Of a stretch of DNA of 64,000 nt, positions 18,197 through 27,025 are shown piece by piece; position 1 is the first letter of the stretch; every line of letters begins with the position of its first letter. The stretch is from Phyllobacterium calauticae. Lineage in GTDB: Bacteria > Pseudomonadota > Alphaproteobacteria > Rhizobiales > Rhizobiaceae. The notes under the pieces were generated by a model, which did not search any database, had not been told where the DNA came from, and worked only from the letters and a program-made list of their open reading frames with translations. Where the stretch lies: NCBI RefSeq assembly GCF_019991125.1, contig NZ_JAGENB010000002.1, forward strand, positions 682,001 to 746,000. The letters are read 5' to 3'. A program made the translations under genes and the position numbers.

Positions 18197-19057
18197 ATGC
18201 TTGATCTCATGCAATTGCGCAGTTTCGTCGCCCTGGAGCAGATGGGCAGCTTTTCCATGGCGGCGAAAAAGCTGGGGCTGGGGCAGTCCACGGTCAGCCA
18301 GCACATCCAAAGGTTGGAGACGCAGCTTGGCCGTAGTCTGGTGCAGCGCGATACGCATCGTCTTGCCCTGACGCCGGATGGCGAGGCGCTGCTTGCCCAT
18401 GCGCGGACCATGCTGACGATCAATGGCGAAGTGCAGGCGCTTTTCGCCGAAAACAGCTTGCGCGGCCATCTGCGCCTTGGCGTCTCCGAGGATTTCGTCA
18501 CCAGCCGTCTGCCTGACGTGCTGGAGGATTTCGGCCGGGCGCACCCGTCCGTCGACCTGGAACTCACGGTATCCTTGAGCGGTGTCCTCTATGAAATGCT
18601 GGACCGGGGCGAGATCGACCTGGTCCTGGCCAAGCGCCGCCTTGGCGATCCGCGTGGCGAGCTGGTCTATCGCGAGCCGCTGGTCTGGCTGGCGCGCGAT
18701 CCGGCGCGTCTTGGCGGAAAGCAGAAGGCGCTGCCGCTGATCGCCTTTCCGCCGCCGAGCATCACCCGCCGCGTTGCGCTGGAAACCCTGGAAAAGCACC
18801 AGATTCCCTGGCGCATCGTCTGCACCTGCGGCAGCCTCAGCGGGCTGATTGCGGCAGCGAGAGCCGGCATGGGCGTTCTGGTGCAACCGCGCAGCATGGT
18901 TCCGGCAGGCTTGCAGGAGCTTCCCGCGGGCCGGCTGCCCACACTCGAGGACGTGGAATTCGTGCTGGTTCCGCGCAAGGGCGCCGACGGTGAACTGATC
19001 GCGGCGCTGTCGAAGGAAATCCTGTCGAATGTCCGCAATTTCCAGAATGCCAGTTAA
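18197..19057 (+). CDS. LysR-family transcriptional regulator
   Basis: 286 residues, ATG with CAGGA upstream. N-terminal helix-turn-helix LDLMQLRSFVALEQMGSFSMAAKKLGLGQSTVSQH is split here only for reading: the recognition helix is GQSTVSQHIQRLE. The C-terminal effector domain contains a short-chain variant of the LysR substrate fold. It is divergent from the bile-acid symporter-like gene and shares a 92-bp control region with two palindromes. The 3' end overlaps by four bases with the convergent GGDEF fragment. Confidence 0.88.
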   Translation: MLDLMQLRSFVALEQMGSFSMAAKKLGLGQSTVSQHIQRLETQLGRSLVQRDTHRLALTPDGEALLAHARTMLTINGEVQALFAENSLRGHLRLGVSEDFVTSRLPDVLEDFGRAHPSVDLELTVSLSGVLYEMLDRGEIDLVLAKRRLGDPRGELVYREPLVWLARDPARLGGKQKALPLIAFPPPSITRRVALETLEKHQIPWRIVCTCGSLSGLIAAARAGMGVLVQPRSMVPAGLQELPAGRLPTLEDVEFVLVPRKGADGELIAALSKEILSNVRNFQNAS

Positions 19058-19785
19058 ACTTCCGTCAGATTGCTGAACACCAGTCCCGACGGATTGGCCT
19101 TGGCTGAAGCCTTGATCGCCGCGATGGATGCGCTGACCCGATTGACATCCGCATGCATGAGGCCTTCGGCGATCTCCAGCACGGCAATGCTGCAGCGCAT
19201 GAGCGGGAAGTGGCGCTCGCCGCCGGATCGGTCGTGGGCGCGGATCGCACCGGCGGCGCGGTCTTCCGGCGTATAGAGATCAAGCACATTGGTCTGGAAA
19301 TCGCCCAAGAGCGCGGTCAACCGTTCCTCGATTTCCGCCCGGCTGCCGCCGCTCATGCCGATGAAGAAGTCGTCGCCGCCGACATGGCCGAGGAACTTGT
19401 CTTCCCCGACAAAATGATGGCGGAGCAGTGAGGCAAACAGGCCAATGGCCAGATCGCCCTTCTGGAAGCCGTAATGGTCGTTGAACGGCTTGAAATTGTC
19501 GAAGTCGCAATAGCAGAAGAAGCGGGTCACCGAACTGTCCCGCATGATATCCTGCACGTAGTCGCGGATGGACCGGTTGCCCGGCAGGCCGGTCAGCGGG
19601 TTCTGGTCCTGTGCCGTTTTGAGCTGTTTCTCGTTGATGATTTTCAGCAGGGACGAGGCGGAGAGGACACCGGCATAGCGCAGGTTCTCGGTAAGGATCA
19701 CGCAGTCGCTGCCGTCGATCCCGGCGAAAATCTTGAGCATCTGCTCGGCGGGCGTATCGAGATCAGCGATCGGGGTGCCCGTCAC
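19054..19785 (-). pseudogene. CBS-GGDEF part of an EAL-CBS-GGDEF protein, downstream of an amber codon
   Basis: Same frame as the EAL gene upstream (600 codons in all from 20853), separated from it only by TAG at 19848-19846. The coding sense resumes right after the stop (HPFGRDLLKNRIYQRGISHF), completing the second CBS motif, then DQNPLTGLPGNRSI and the signature VGGDDFFIG (GGDDF, a variant of GGDEF). No ribosome site precedes the GTG at 19785, so this part is expressed only by readthrough or weak internal initiation. Either a recent nonsense mutation or a sequence error. Confidence 0.75.
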
Positions 19786-19845
19786 GAAGTGCGAGATGCC
19801 GCGCTGATAAATGCGGTTCTTCAGGAGATCGCGGCCGAAGGGATG

Positions 19846-20853
19846 CTAGATCATCGCCTTGACGTGGTATTCGTGCAAAACACCGCGCGGCTCGTCATTG
19901 GCGCTGAGCACCGGAAAAAAGCTCTGCTGGGGGTTTTTGCGGAAAAGCTCGAAGACATTGTCGAGATCGTCGTTCTCGCGCACGGCGGGAAGGCGCTGCA
20001 CCTGCGCCCGGATGAGAATGCTGTCGAGCGTCGTGGTTTGGCGGCGCCCGCTACCTGCCTGTTCCAGGTGGGGATAGATATCCTGCAGCTCGCCGACATT
20101 GGTGGTGGGGCGCGCGATGTAATATCCCTGGACGAGATCGCAGCCGAGTTCGCGGCAGACAATGTATTCCGCTTCGGTCTCGACGCCTTCGGCAATCACC
20201 CGGGCGCCCAGCATATGCCCCATCTGCACAATCTGCTTGACGATGTGGCGTTTGCGCGGGCTGGCATCGAGGCCCGAGATGAAGTGGCGGTCGATCTTCA
20301 CATAGTCGGTCGGATAGTCGCAAAGCAGTTTCAGCCCGTTGAACCCAACGCCGAAATCATCGATGGCAAGCTTGAAGCCGCCATGGCGCAGCTTGTTGAT
20401 CAGCGCGGTGAACGCCGCATCCTTGGTGTTGTCGAAGCGCTCGGACAGTTCGAAACAGATGGAGGAGGGACGAATGCCGGCCTTGATCAGCTGCTGGGCA
20501 AGGCGCTCGATGAAATTGGTGCCCAGGCTGATCAGGCGTGCATCGATATTGATGAACAGCATGCGGTGGGTGAAACCGGGCAGGCCGGAAAACCCGGCAA
20601 AGGCCCGGCCATTGATCATCTGTTCCAGCTCGGCCAGCTGGCCGACATCATGCGCCTTGTCGAGCAGTTCGGGCGGCGAACCGAAACCCAGCCGGTCAAA
20701 CCCGCGCATAAGCGATTCATAGCCGAAGGTCGCTCCCGTTGCCGCCTCGACGATGGGCTGGAAAGCGGTTTCTATGGCCAGCTTGGCGAGGGTCACGAGC
20801 TGATCGTCACCAAAACGGCGCAGGACCAGCATTTCGGCAGGTTGGAAGGACAT
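19846..20853 (-). CDS. EAL-domain c-di-GMP phosphodiesterase part, cut by an in-frame TAG
   Basis: 335 residues ending at an amber codon in the middle of the CBS pair. The EAL domain looks catalytically intact: YESLMRG for E-x-L-x-R, LFINID, CFELSER, IDDFGVGF, YVKIDRHFI, VIAEGVETEAE and QGYYIARP. It would hydrolyse c-di-GMP to pGpG in the cytoplasm. After it comes one CBS motif. Relatives are single proteins of EAL-CBS-CBS-GGDEF layout; here the GGDEF end is detached. The opposite strand holds an 824-codon open frame that is only the antisense shadow of this gene and the ClC gene. Confidence 0.82.
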   Translation of the reverse strand: MSFQPAEMLVLRRFGDDQLVTLAKLAIETAFQPIVEAATGATFGYESLMRGFDRLGFGSPPELLDKAHDVGQLAELEQMINGRAFAGFSGLPGFTHRMLFINIDARLISLGTNFIERLAQQLIKAGIRPSSICFELSERFDNTKDAAFTALINKLRHGGFKLAIDDFGVGFNGLKLLCDYPTDYVKIDRHFISGLDASPRKRHIVKQIVQMGHMLGARVIAEGVETEAEYIVCRELGCDLVQGYYIARPTTNVGELQDIYPHLEQAGSGRRQTTTLDSILIRAQVQRLPAVRENDDLDNVFELFRKNPQQSFFPVLSANDEPRGVLHEYHVKAMI

Positions 20854-21000
20854 GAGCTACTCCGGCATGGATGCAAATTGCCGCCGGATAATTTCCGCTT
20901 ATCCTTGAATATTCCGTTTCTGCCAGATGACAGTTTTATGAAGTTTGCTACAGGTATCGGGCCGGGGCGTGCCGGTGGTGGTTTCAGCGCGTTTCCGGCC

Positions 21001-22794
21001 TCACAGTTCACCCGAAATCTCGCGCCGCCGCTGGTCGAGTTCTTCGCTGTAGCGGCGCAGCGTATGGCTTTCCGTAAGAAGCCCGACCACGTTGCGCTCG
21101 ATGAGATTGTCGATGACGGCCAGCGCTTCGCTTTCCGTCTTGTCGAAGATGCCGACCGCCTGCTTGGCATTCATCTGCGGGTGCAGATAATCGCTCTGGT
21201 ATTTCATCAGGCTGCCGATTTCCTGGGTACGGGCCGATTCATCGACGATTTCCGAATGGGCTTCGGGTACGAGAACAATACCGGCATATTTGCCCGCATC
21301 GTCGAGAACCACGACGCGCTGGGTGGAGCCGAGGGGGAAATCGTGGCGGAAATCGGCGATGGTCATATGCGTCGATGCGGTGCGCACATCCCGGCGCATC
21401 AGACGGTCGACGGTGAGATTGCGGATCCAGCCGACATCGTGTGCGCTGCGGATGCTTTCCCCGCGCAGATGAAAGCGCCACGTGGCGAAGGAATAGCCAA
21501 AGGTGTTGCGCACGGTCAGCGATGCGGTGATGACGGCGGCCAGAACCAGCGCGGTGATCGGAAAATCCCCGGTGATTTCCAGAGCCAGGAAGGTCATGGT
21601 CAGCGGTCCGCCAATGACGGCGACAGCAAGGGAACTCATGCCGACCACGGCGTAGATCACCGGTGTCAGCGTGGCATGGGCGAAAATGAAGGGAGCGGAA
21701 TAGGCGAATATCTTGCCGAGCAATGCCCCCATGAACAGCGATGCGAAAAACAGACCGCCGCGAAAGCCAGAGCCGATGGACACTGCCGAGGCCGTCGATT
21801 TGAGCAGGAGGATGCCAAGCAGCGAGGCAATGGTTGCGGTATGATCGAGATTGAGGTGCAGGGCGCCATGGCCGCCGGACAGCACCTGCGGCGAAACCAG
21901 TGCGAGCGCACCCACGACAGCTCCGCCGATCGCCGGACGGATCGATGATGGAACCGAGCTTTTGCGGGCGAGTTCCTCGACAAAGGAGACGCCCTTCATC
22001 AGCAGGATGCCTGCACCGGCACAGAGGATGCCGAGCAGCAGGGCCGGCACATAATCGGCGGTGACGACAGTGCCGAAACTGCCGACGTCAATCATGAAAT
22101 CGCTGCCGACAAGGGCGCGCGCGACAATGGTGGAGACAAGGGCGGACACGACAACCGGCGCAAGGCTGGTGATGGTGTAGGAACCGATGATCAGCTCGAA
22201 GGCGTAGAACGATCCGGTCAGCGGTGCGTTGAAAGCCGCTGAAATGGCGCCCGCTGCGCCGCATCCAACGAGAATGCGCAGTTCAGCCCGGCGCAACTGC
22301 AGCGACAGGCCAAGTTTCGAGGCCAGGCCCGATGCCAGCTGGGTATAGCCGGCCTCCAATCCCACGGATGCGCCGAAACCATTGGAAATGACATTCTGCA
22401 CCGCGACAATGATGCTGTCGTTGAGGGAAAGGCGGCCGCCATGCAACGCGTTGGCTTCGATGGGATCGACCATGGGACGCTTGCGCCAGCGGGCCAGGAT
22501 CAGCACCAGAATTCCGAGCAGAATGCCACCGGCGAGTGGAGCGGAAAAAACGATCATCTGATCCAGCGCGCTCATGGAACTCAGGCGCTCGCCTTCTTCG
22601 ATCTTGAAAATGAGCTGATGCATTTCCTGGGTGATCAGGCTCATGCCAGTGACCACGACACCCGCAACCAGACCGATCAGCGCAGCGGCCAGAACAAGCC
22701 CGAGCTCGCTGCCGCGCGCAAAGGCCCGGAGCCGGCTGGGTGCCAGAAGAATGGAAAGGACACCGAGGCGGCGAATGTTGAATTTTCGGAGCAT
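21001..22794 (-). CDS. ClC-family chloride channel/antiporter with C-terminal CBS domains
   Basis: 597 residues from ATG 22794; a TTG 16 codons upstream has no ribosome site. The ClC core of some 10-12 re-entrant helices includes GASVGLEAGYTQLASG (motif 2 position), GAAGAISAAFNAPLTGSFYAFE and GSGFRGGLFFASLFMGALLG (motif 3). The C-terminal 130 residues are a cytoplasmic CBS pair (VDRLMRRDVRTASTHM, EIGSLMKYQSDYLHPQMN). Whether it is a channel or a H+/Cl- exchanger is not settled by sequence. Role probably in ion or pH homeostasis. The 5' region lacks a clear promoter. Confidence 0.87.
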   Translation of the reverse strand: MLRKFNIRRLGVLSILLAPSRLRAFARGSELGLVLAAALIGLVAGVVVTGMSLITQEMHQLIFKIEEGERLSSMSALDQMIVFSAPLAGGILLGILVLILARWRKRPMVDPIEANALHGGRLSLNDSIIVAVQNVISNGFGASVGLEAGYTQLASGLASKLGLSLQLRRAELRILVGCGAAGAISAAFNAPLTGSFYAFELIIGSYTITSLAPVVVSALVSTIVARALVGSDFMIDVGSFGTVVTADYVPALLLGILCAGAGILLMKGVSFVEELARKSSVPSSIRPAIGGAVVGALALVSPQVLSGGHGALHLNLDHTATIASLLGILLLKSTASAVSIGSGFRGGLFFASLFMGALLGKIFAYSAPFIFAHATLTPVIYAVVGMSSLAVAVIGGPLTMTFLALEITGDFPITALVLAAVITASLTVRNTFGYSFATWRFHLRGESIRSAHDVGWIRNLTVDRLMRRDVRTASTHMTIADFRHDFPLGSTQRVVVLDDAGKYAGIVLVPEAHSEIVDESARTQEIGSLMKYQSDYLHPQMNAKQAVGIFDKTESEALAVIDNLIERNVVGLLTESHTLRRYSEELDQRRREISGEL

Positions 22795-22892
22795 TTTAGA
22801 CTGCAGGGACGAGGAAAGTTGCCCGTGCAGGTTTATACCCAAGGCGCTGCCACGTCAAAACAAGAGGCACGCCAAGCGACCGGATTTTGGCT

Positions 22893-23249
22893 TCAGCCGC
22901 GTGTGTAGCCGGGCCGGTACGGCGCGCTCGGCTCCGGCTTCACCAGGGCAGCCTTGCGGGCCGCCGCCTCGGCCTGTTCGCGGCGCTGCTGATGGGCTCT
23001 TGCCGCATCGAGCGTCAGGCGCAGTTCAAAATTCTTGCGGACCGCACGGTCAAGCGAAAGCGCGGCAAGCCGCGTCACATCCGATACACCTGATGTATAG
23101 ATCTGCAGGATGATGAGGGAGATTTCCTGCGCATAGATCTTTGAGCGCGGGCCAAGATCCAGCATGCGGAAAGCTTCAGCATAAGCCTTTCGCATGATTG
23201 CCAGGTCTTGCGGCGAGTAGACCGGTCCCGCTGAATCGCAGAAAATCAT
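22893..23249 (-). CDS. Small conserved-looking protein of unknown function
   Basis: 118 residues from the ATG at 23249 (MIFCDSAGPVYS), which follows GGGGGTAAAA; eight further upstream codons are doubtful. No signal peptide or membrane segment. The pattern SPQDLAIMRKAYAEAFRML ... ISLIILQIYTSGVSDVTRLAALSLDRA is helical throughout, and the C-terminal 35 residues are charged and Ala/Arg-rich, likely unstructured. Codon use fits its neighbours. I do not recognise it. Confidence 0.65.
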   Translation of the reverse strand: MIFCDSAGPVYSPQDLAIMRKAYAEAFRMLDLGPRSKIYAQEISLIILQIYTSGVSDVTRLAALSLDRAVRKNFELRLTLDAARAHQQRREQAEAAARKAALVKPEPSAPYRPGYTRG

Positions 23250-23418
23250 TTTTACCCCCGAAACGGCACGCAAAACATGCCGTCACAACCCAATCAGCCC
23301 GTCACCAAACTATTGGTAATAGGCGCGGAGAACAACTGGAAATTGCGCTGAGGCATGCAGCCCATTGCAACGACCGTTGATGGGCCGATGCGATGGCGTG
23401 AATTCGACGCCTGTGCCG

Positions 23419-24039
23419 TCAGTTCGGGCAGGTCTGCGGCTGTCCGTTCAAGCCCTGATGCTTGATTTCGAACGTCGATTTTGACGTTTCGCCGTTTCGG
23501 GTGATCGTGACGACATAGATGCTGTCAAAATCATCTTTCTGCCATTTCGGCACGGCTCCGGCGTCGCCATTGTTGGCTTCGAGAAGGTCGCTGACGATAT
23601 TGTCGATTTTCTTGTGTTCCCAGGCGACCAGAATGCGGGCATTGCGCAATTTTTGCTTGCTCAGGGCCTTGGTAAGGTCCTTGCGCTCGGACACGCCGAT
23701 GCTTGCGTTGACCGGCAGGCCGAACGAGATGGCCGTCGGCTCGATGGTGGCCAGAGGGCGGATGTAGTCATAGTTCTCGCCGCCATCTTCCTTCTGATCG
23801 GAGGGGTTCGGTGCGAAAATATAATCGGGCTTGCCCAGTGTTCTGGCAATCACCGGCGGAAGGGCGAGGGCGCGATTCAACCCTTGGCAATTGAGCTGGC
23901 CCAGGCCTTTTTCCGGCTTTTCACCATGCCTGATAAAGGCAATCGTCTGGACGCTGTCGCTGCTCCAGGCGGGCGCCGTGCCGGCTGTCAAAGCCAGCAT
24001 GGCAATTGCGGTGAGTGATCCGATTAAGCGTAGAGCCAT
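23419..24039 (-). CDS. Secreted histidine phosphatase-like protein
   Basis: 206 residues, ATG with GGAAGGAA upstream. Signal peptide (residues 1 to about 25, ending PAWSSD) targets it to the periplasm. IAFIRHGEKPEKG carries the RHG catalytic motif of the histidine phosphatase superfamily, and VAWEHKKIDNIVSDLL supplies the second conserved histidine. The region between is shorter than in phytases, so this is a small clade-specific member. Substrate unknown. It is divergent from the GntR gene, with 293 bp between starts. Confidence 0.78.
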   Translation of the reverse strand: MALRLIGSLTAIAMLALTAGTAPAWSSDSVQTIAFIRHGEKPEKGLGQLNCQGLNRALALPPVIARTLGKPDYIFAPNPSDQKEDGGENYDYIRPLATIEPTAISFGLPVNASIGVSERKDLTKALSKQKLRNARILVAWEHKKIDNIVSDLLEANNGDAGAVPKWQKDDFDSIYVVTITRNGETSKSTFEIKHQGLNGQPQTCPN

Positions 24040-24332
24040 GGTTGATTCCTTCCTTTGCCAATTCCTATTCCGGCTAACATGGAAGCGCTACAGGATTCTT
24101 CGAGCGGCAACCCGTCAGGGCATGCCTGCATGGACATGGGCCAATGCCATGATCTGGGCGGATGAATGCCGTATCGGCAGACTGGAGATATCCCCATTGC
24201 GGTCCGCAATTGAACAAATCTGATGATCTGAAGCAGAAAAGTGCGTTTTTATGTTGGAAATGACCGTATAAGGATTGATAAAAGTTCTTTGTTGGGAAAA
24301 AGTACAATTAATATTACAAGGGGTATTGGAAC

Positions 24333-25247
24333 TTGACCAAGCACACACCACTTCAGACACGGATTCGCGATCAATTGCAACGACGGTTCGGTGAGGACCT
24401 GCATGTCGGCGACCGGGTGAACGAGGCGGAAATTGCCGATGCCCTGGGGATTTCGCGCACGCCCGTCCGCAAGGTGCTCTGGCAGCTGCAGAATGAAGGT
24501 GTCGTCAGCTACGAGCAGCACCGCGGGTTTCGCCTCGCGGATGCAAGCGCCGACGTGTTTGATACGGATGCCGAGAAGAATGAGCTGCTGGATGAAAGGG
24601 TGATGCGCGACATGGCGCTCGGCCAGCTCGGCAGCGTGATCAGCGAGCGGGCGCTGATGCAGAAATATGCGGTCCCGCACGGCATTCTCATGTCGACCCT
24701 GCGCCGCCTGATGCGCGACCAGCTGGTCGAGCCTTCCGTCGGTCACGGATGGATTTTTGCCGACGTCAGTGCCACCGCCCTGGAGAGCGGATACAAGTTC
24801 CGCCAGATTCTTGAACCGGCCACCATTCTGGCCGATCCCTACTTCGTTGATGTCGAGGCCTTTCAGGCGATTGACCGCGACCATGCCAATACAATCGCCA
24901 ATATCGGAAAGGTTGATCAGCGCCGGCTTTTCGATCTGGATGCCAAATTTCACCGGCTGATTGCGCTCGGCGCCAAGTCTGCGCATCTGGTTGACGCCAT
25001 CGAGCGCCAGAACAATATCCGGCGGGTCAACGAATATATCGGGTTTGTCCGGCTCGACCGTATCCGGGAATCCCTCGGTGAGCACCGCAACATCATCGCA
25101 GCCCTGCTGCGCGGCGAGAGGCAGGTGGCTGCGGCCCTGATGCGGCTGCATCTGCAAATTTCCAGGGATGAGACATTCAAGTACATCGAGGACGATCTGG
25201 AGCGGGTCCGGGCAGGGGATTTGCATCTTTCCCTGGAACAGGACTGA
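24333..25247 (+). CDS. GntR-family transcriptional regulator with FCD-like domain
   Basis: 304 residues from TTG 24333, preceded by AAGGGG. A winged helix (TRIRDQLQRRFGEDLHVGDRVNEAEIADALGISRTPVRKVLWQLQNEG is the region; key recognition helix SRTPVRKVLW) is followed by an unusual linker with a second winged-helix-like stretch (ERALMQKYAVPHGILMSTLRRLMRDQLVEPSVGHG) and an all-helical FCD-type ligand domain. The possible duplicated DNA-binding domain is worth noting. The aminotransferase gene 339 bp downstream is its probable target. Confidence 0.85.
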   Translation: MTKHTPLQTRIRDQLQRRFGEDLHVGDRVNEAEIADALGISRTPVRKVLWQLQNEGVVSYEQHRGFRLADASADVFDTDAEKNELLDERVMRDMALGQLGSVISERALMQKYAVPHGILMSTLRRLMRDQLVEPSVGHGWIFADVSATALESGYKFRQILEPATILADPYFVDVEAFQAIDRDHANTIANIGKVDQRRLFDLDAKFHRLIALGAKSAHLVDAIERQNNIRRVNEYIGFVRLDRIRESLGEHRNIIAALLRGERQVAAALMRLHLQISRDETFKYIEDDLERVRAGDLHLSLEQD

Positions 25248-25586
25248 TACGTCACCTGCCGGTCGCGGCACCGTGCTGATCCGCGGGCAGGATACCGGTG
25301 TCCTGCTTGGGTCGTTTCCGTATTTGTCTCAAGTATAGTGCAATAGAGAATTTTCACGCTGGTATCGCCTGATGCCGGGCTAAATCCTTATTTCAAGAAA
25401 TGTCATGGTGAATATGCCGATAAATGGATGCGTTTACGCCGAATTGAAAAATTCTGTTGTGAGATATGGTTCGTCGAGGTGACGATACCCGCAATAACAA
25501 AAAGCATTTTATATTGACAAAATGCAATATGTGAACTCTCATGAAGCGCAGATGCGATCAACGCATCGTTACTTCTGGAGGGATTC
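25248..25586. other. 339-bp control region upstream of the aminotransferase gene
   Basis: No gene seen. At 25504-25525 lies an inverted repeat GCATTTT / AAAATGC with an 8-base spacer; a TTGACA (25514-25519) overlaps its right arm and could be a -35 box, with a poor TCTCAT 17 bases later. This fits an operator for the adjacent GntR protein. The aminotransferase ribosome site is GGAGG at 25577. Confidence 0.45.
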
Positions 25587-26963
25587 ATGGACGCAACAGT
25601 ACAGTCTTGGGAGCGCCGGGAACTTGGTAGCTTCTTTCATACATTCTCGGATCTGGCATCGCTGCGGGAGGATGGACCCGCCATCGTCGAGAAAGGCGAT
25701 GGCGCCTATATCTTCGATACCGCCGGCAAGCGCTATTTCGAGGGCAACTCCGGCCTTTGGAACATGACGCTGGGATTTTCCGAAACGCGCCTGGCCGACG
25801 TTGCCGCCCGGCAATATGCGCAGTTTCCCGGTTATCACACCTTCTTTGGCCGCAACTCGAAACCGACCGTTGCTCTGGCCGAAAGCATGCTTGAACTGGC
25901 GCCGGTGCCGATGAGCCGTGTCTTTTTCACAAACTCGGGCTCGGATGCCAATGAATCCGTCATCAAACTCCTGTGGATGATGTGGGCGGCAGAAGGCCAG
26001 CCCAGACGGCGCAAGCTGCTGACACGCAAGAACGCCTATCATGGCGCCACCGTCATGGCTTCGGCGTTGACGGGCAAGGATTACGTGCGGGCCTTCGGTC
26101 TGCCCAATGCCGAGATCGTTACCCTTGACTGTCCGCATAGCTGGCGCTTTGCGCTGCCGGGTGAAAGCGATGAGGATTATTCCGCCCGGCTTGCCGCCCG
26201 GCTCGAACAGCAGATTTTGGCGGAAGGCCCCGAGACCATCGCCGGCATGTTCGCTGAACCCGTGATGGGAGCCGGCGGCGTCATCGTGCCGCCGGATGGG
26301 TATTTCCGCATGATCCAGCCGGTTCTGCAGCGTTATGGCATCCCGCTCGTCGCCGATGAGGTGATCTGCGGCTTCGGCCGGACGGGGCATCTGTGGGGTG
26401 CGCAGGCGGTCGGCCTGCGGCCGGATATCATCGTGGCATCAAAGAGCATGTCGGCGGGTTATTTCCCGATGGGCGCCGTGATGCTGTCGGCCGACATGGA
26501 CAAGCGGGCGACCGCCGCCTGCGAACTCTGGGAAGAGTTTCCGCATGGTTATACCACCGGCGGCCATCCCGTCGGATGCGCCATTTCGCTGGAAGCGATC
26601 CGCATCATCACGGAGGAGGGCATTCTCGACAATATTTGCGAGGTCGGCCCGGTTTTCCAGGCCGGATTGCGCACGCTGGCCGAACACCCCATGGTTGGCG
26701 AGGCGCGCGGCCTTGGCCTGATGGGCGCGCTGGAGATGGTGGCGGACAAGAAAACCAAGACCGCCTATGCGGGGGAGTATCGCGTCGGGGACCGGATCGC
26801 CAAGGCGGCGCGCGATCTCGGCTTCATCATTCGTCCGCTCGGCGCCTCCGTGGTTCTGGCGCCGCCATTCATCGCCACGCTTGACCAGATCGGGCAGTTG
26901 CTGGATGTGCTGAAGCAGATTCTGGACGATGTTCATGCGGATGTGAGCAGGCATCACGCGTGA
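25587..26963 (+). CDS. Class III (omega-amino acid) aminotransferase
   Basis: 458 residues, ATG with TCTGGAGGG upstream. PLP-dependent fold type I, class III: GNSGLWNMTLGFSE, FTNSGSDANESVIKLLW, KNAYHGATVMASALTG, PVMGAGGVIVPPDGYF, VADEVICGFGRTGHLWG and the PLP lysine K286 in VASKSMSAGYFPMGAV. The family transfers amino groups from omega-amino acids, diamines or taurine to pyruvate or a keto acid. Exact donor is not predictable. The GntR regulator upstream and solitary position suggest an inducible catabolic enzyme. Convergent with the next gene, separated by a strong hairpin. Confidence 0.9.
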   Translation: MDATVQSWERRELGSFFHTFSDLASLREDGPAIVEKGDGAYIFDTAGKRYFEGNSGLWNMTLGFSETRLADVAARQYAQFPGYHTFFGRNSKPTVALAESMLELAPVPMSRVFFTNSGSDANESVIKLLWMMWAAEGQPRRRKLLTRKNAYHGATVMASALTGKDYVRAFGLPNAEIVTLDCPHSWRFALPGESDEDYSARLAARLEQQILAEGPETIAGMFAEPVMGAGGVIVPPDGYFRMIQPVLQRYGIPLVADEVICGFGRTGHLWGAQAVGLRPDIIVASKSMSAGYFPMGAVMLSADMDKRATAACELWEEFPHGYTTGGHPVGCAISLEAIRIITEEGILDNICEVGPVFQAGLRTLAEHPMVGEARGLGLMGALEMVADKKTKTAYAGEYRVGDRIAKAARDLGFIIRPLGASVVLAPPFIATLDQIGQLLDVLKQILDDVHADVSRHHA

Positions 26964-26971
26964 GATATTGC

Positions 26972-27007
26972 GGCCTGCTCCCGGGCATTCCCGTCCGGGA
27001 GCAGGCC
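26972..27007. terminator. Bidirectional terminator-like hairpin
   Basis: Perfect 13-bp stem GGCCTGCTCCCGG / CCGGGAGCAGGCC with a 10-base loop between two converging genes. No clear T-run, but strength and position fit a shared terminator. Confidence 0.6.
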
Positions 27008-27025
27008 ATGCTGTATCCTGACAGG

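Noticed and set aside
19474-21948. 824-codon open frame on the plus strand
   Set aside because: It is antisense to the EAL-CBS-GGDEF gene and the ClC gene, both with clear domain motifs; its sequence is rich in residues typical of reverse-strand shadows and has no recognisable domain.
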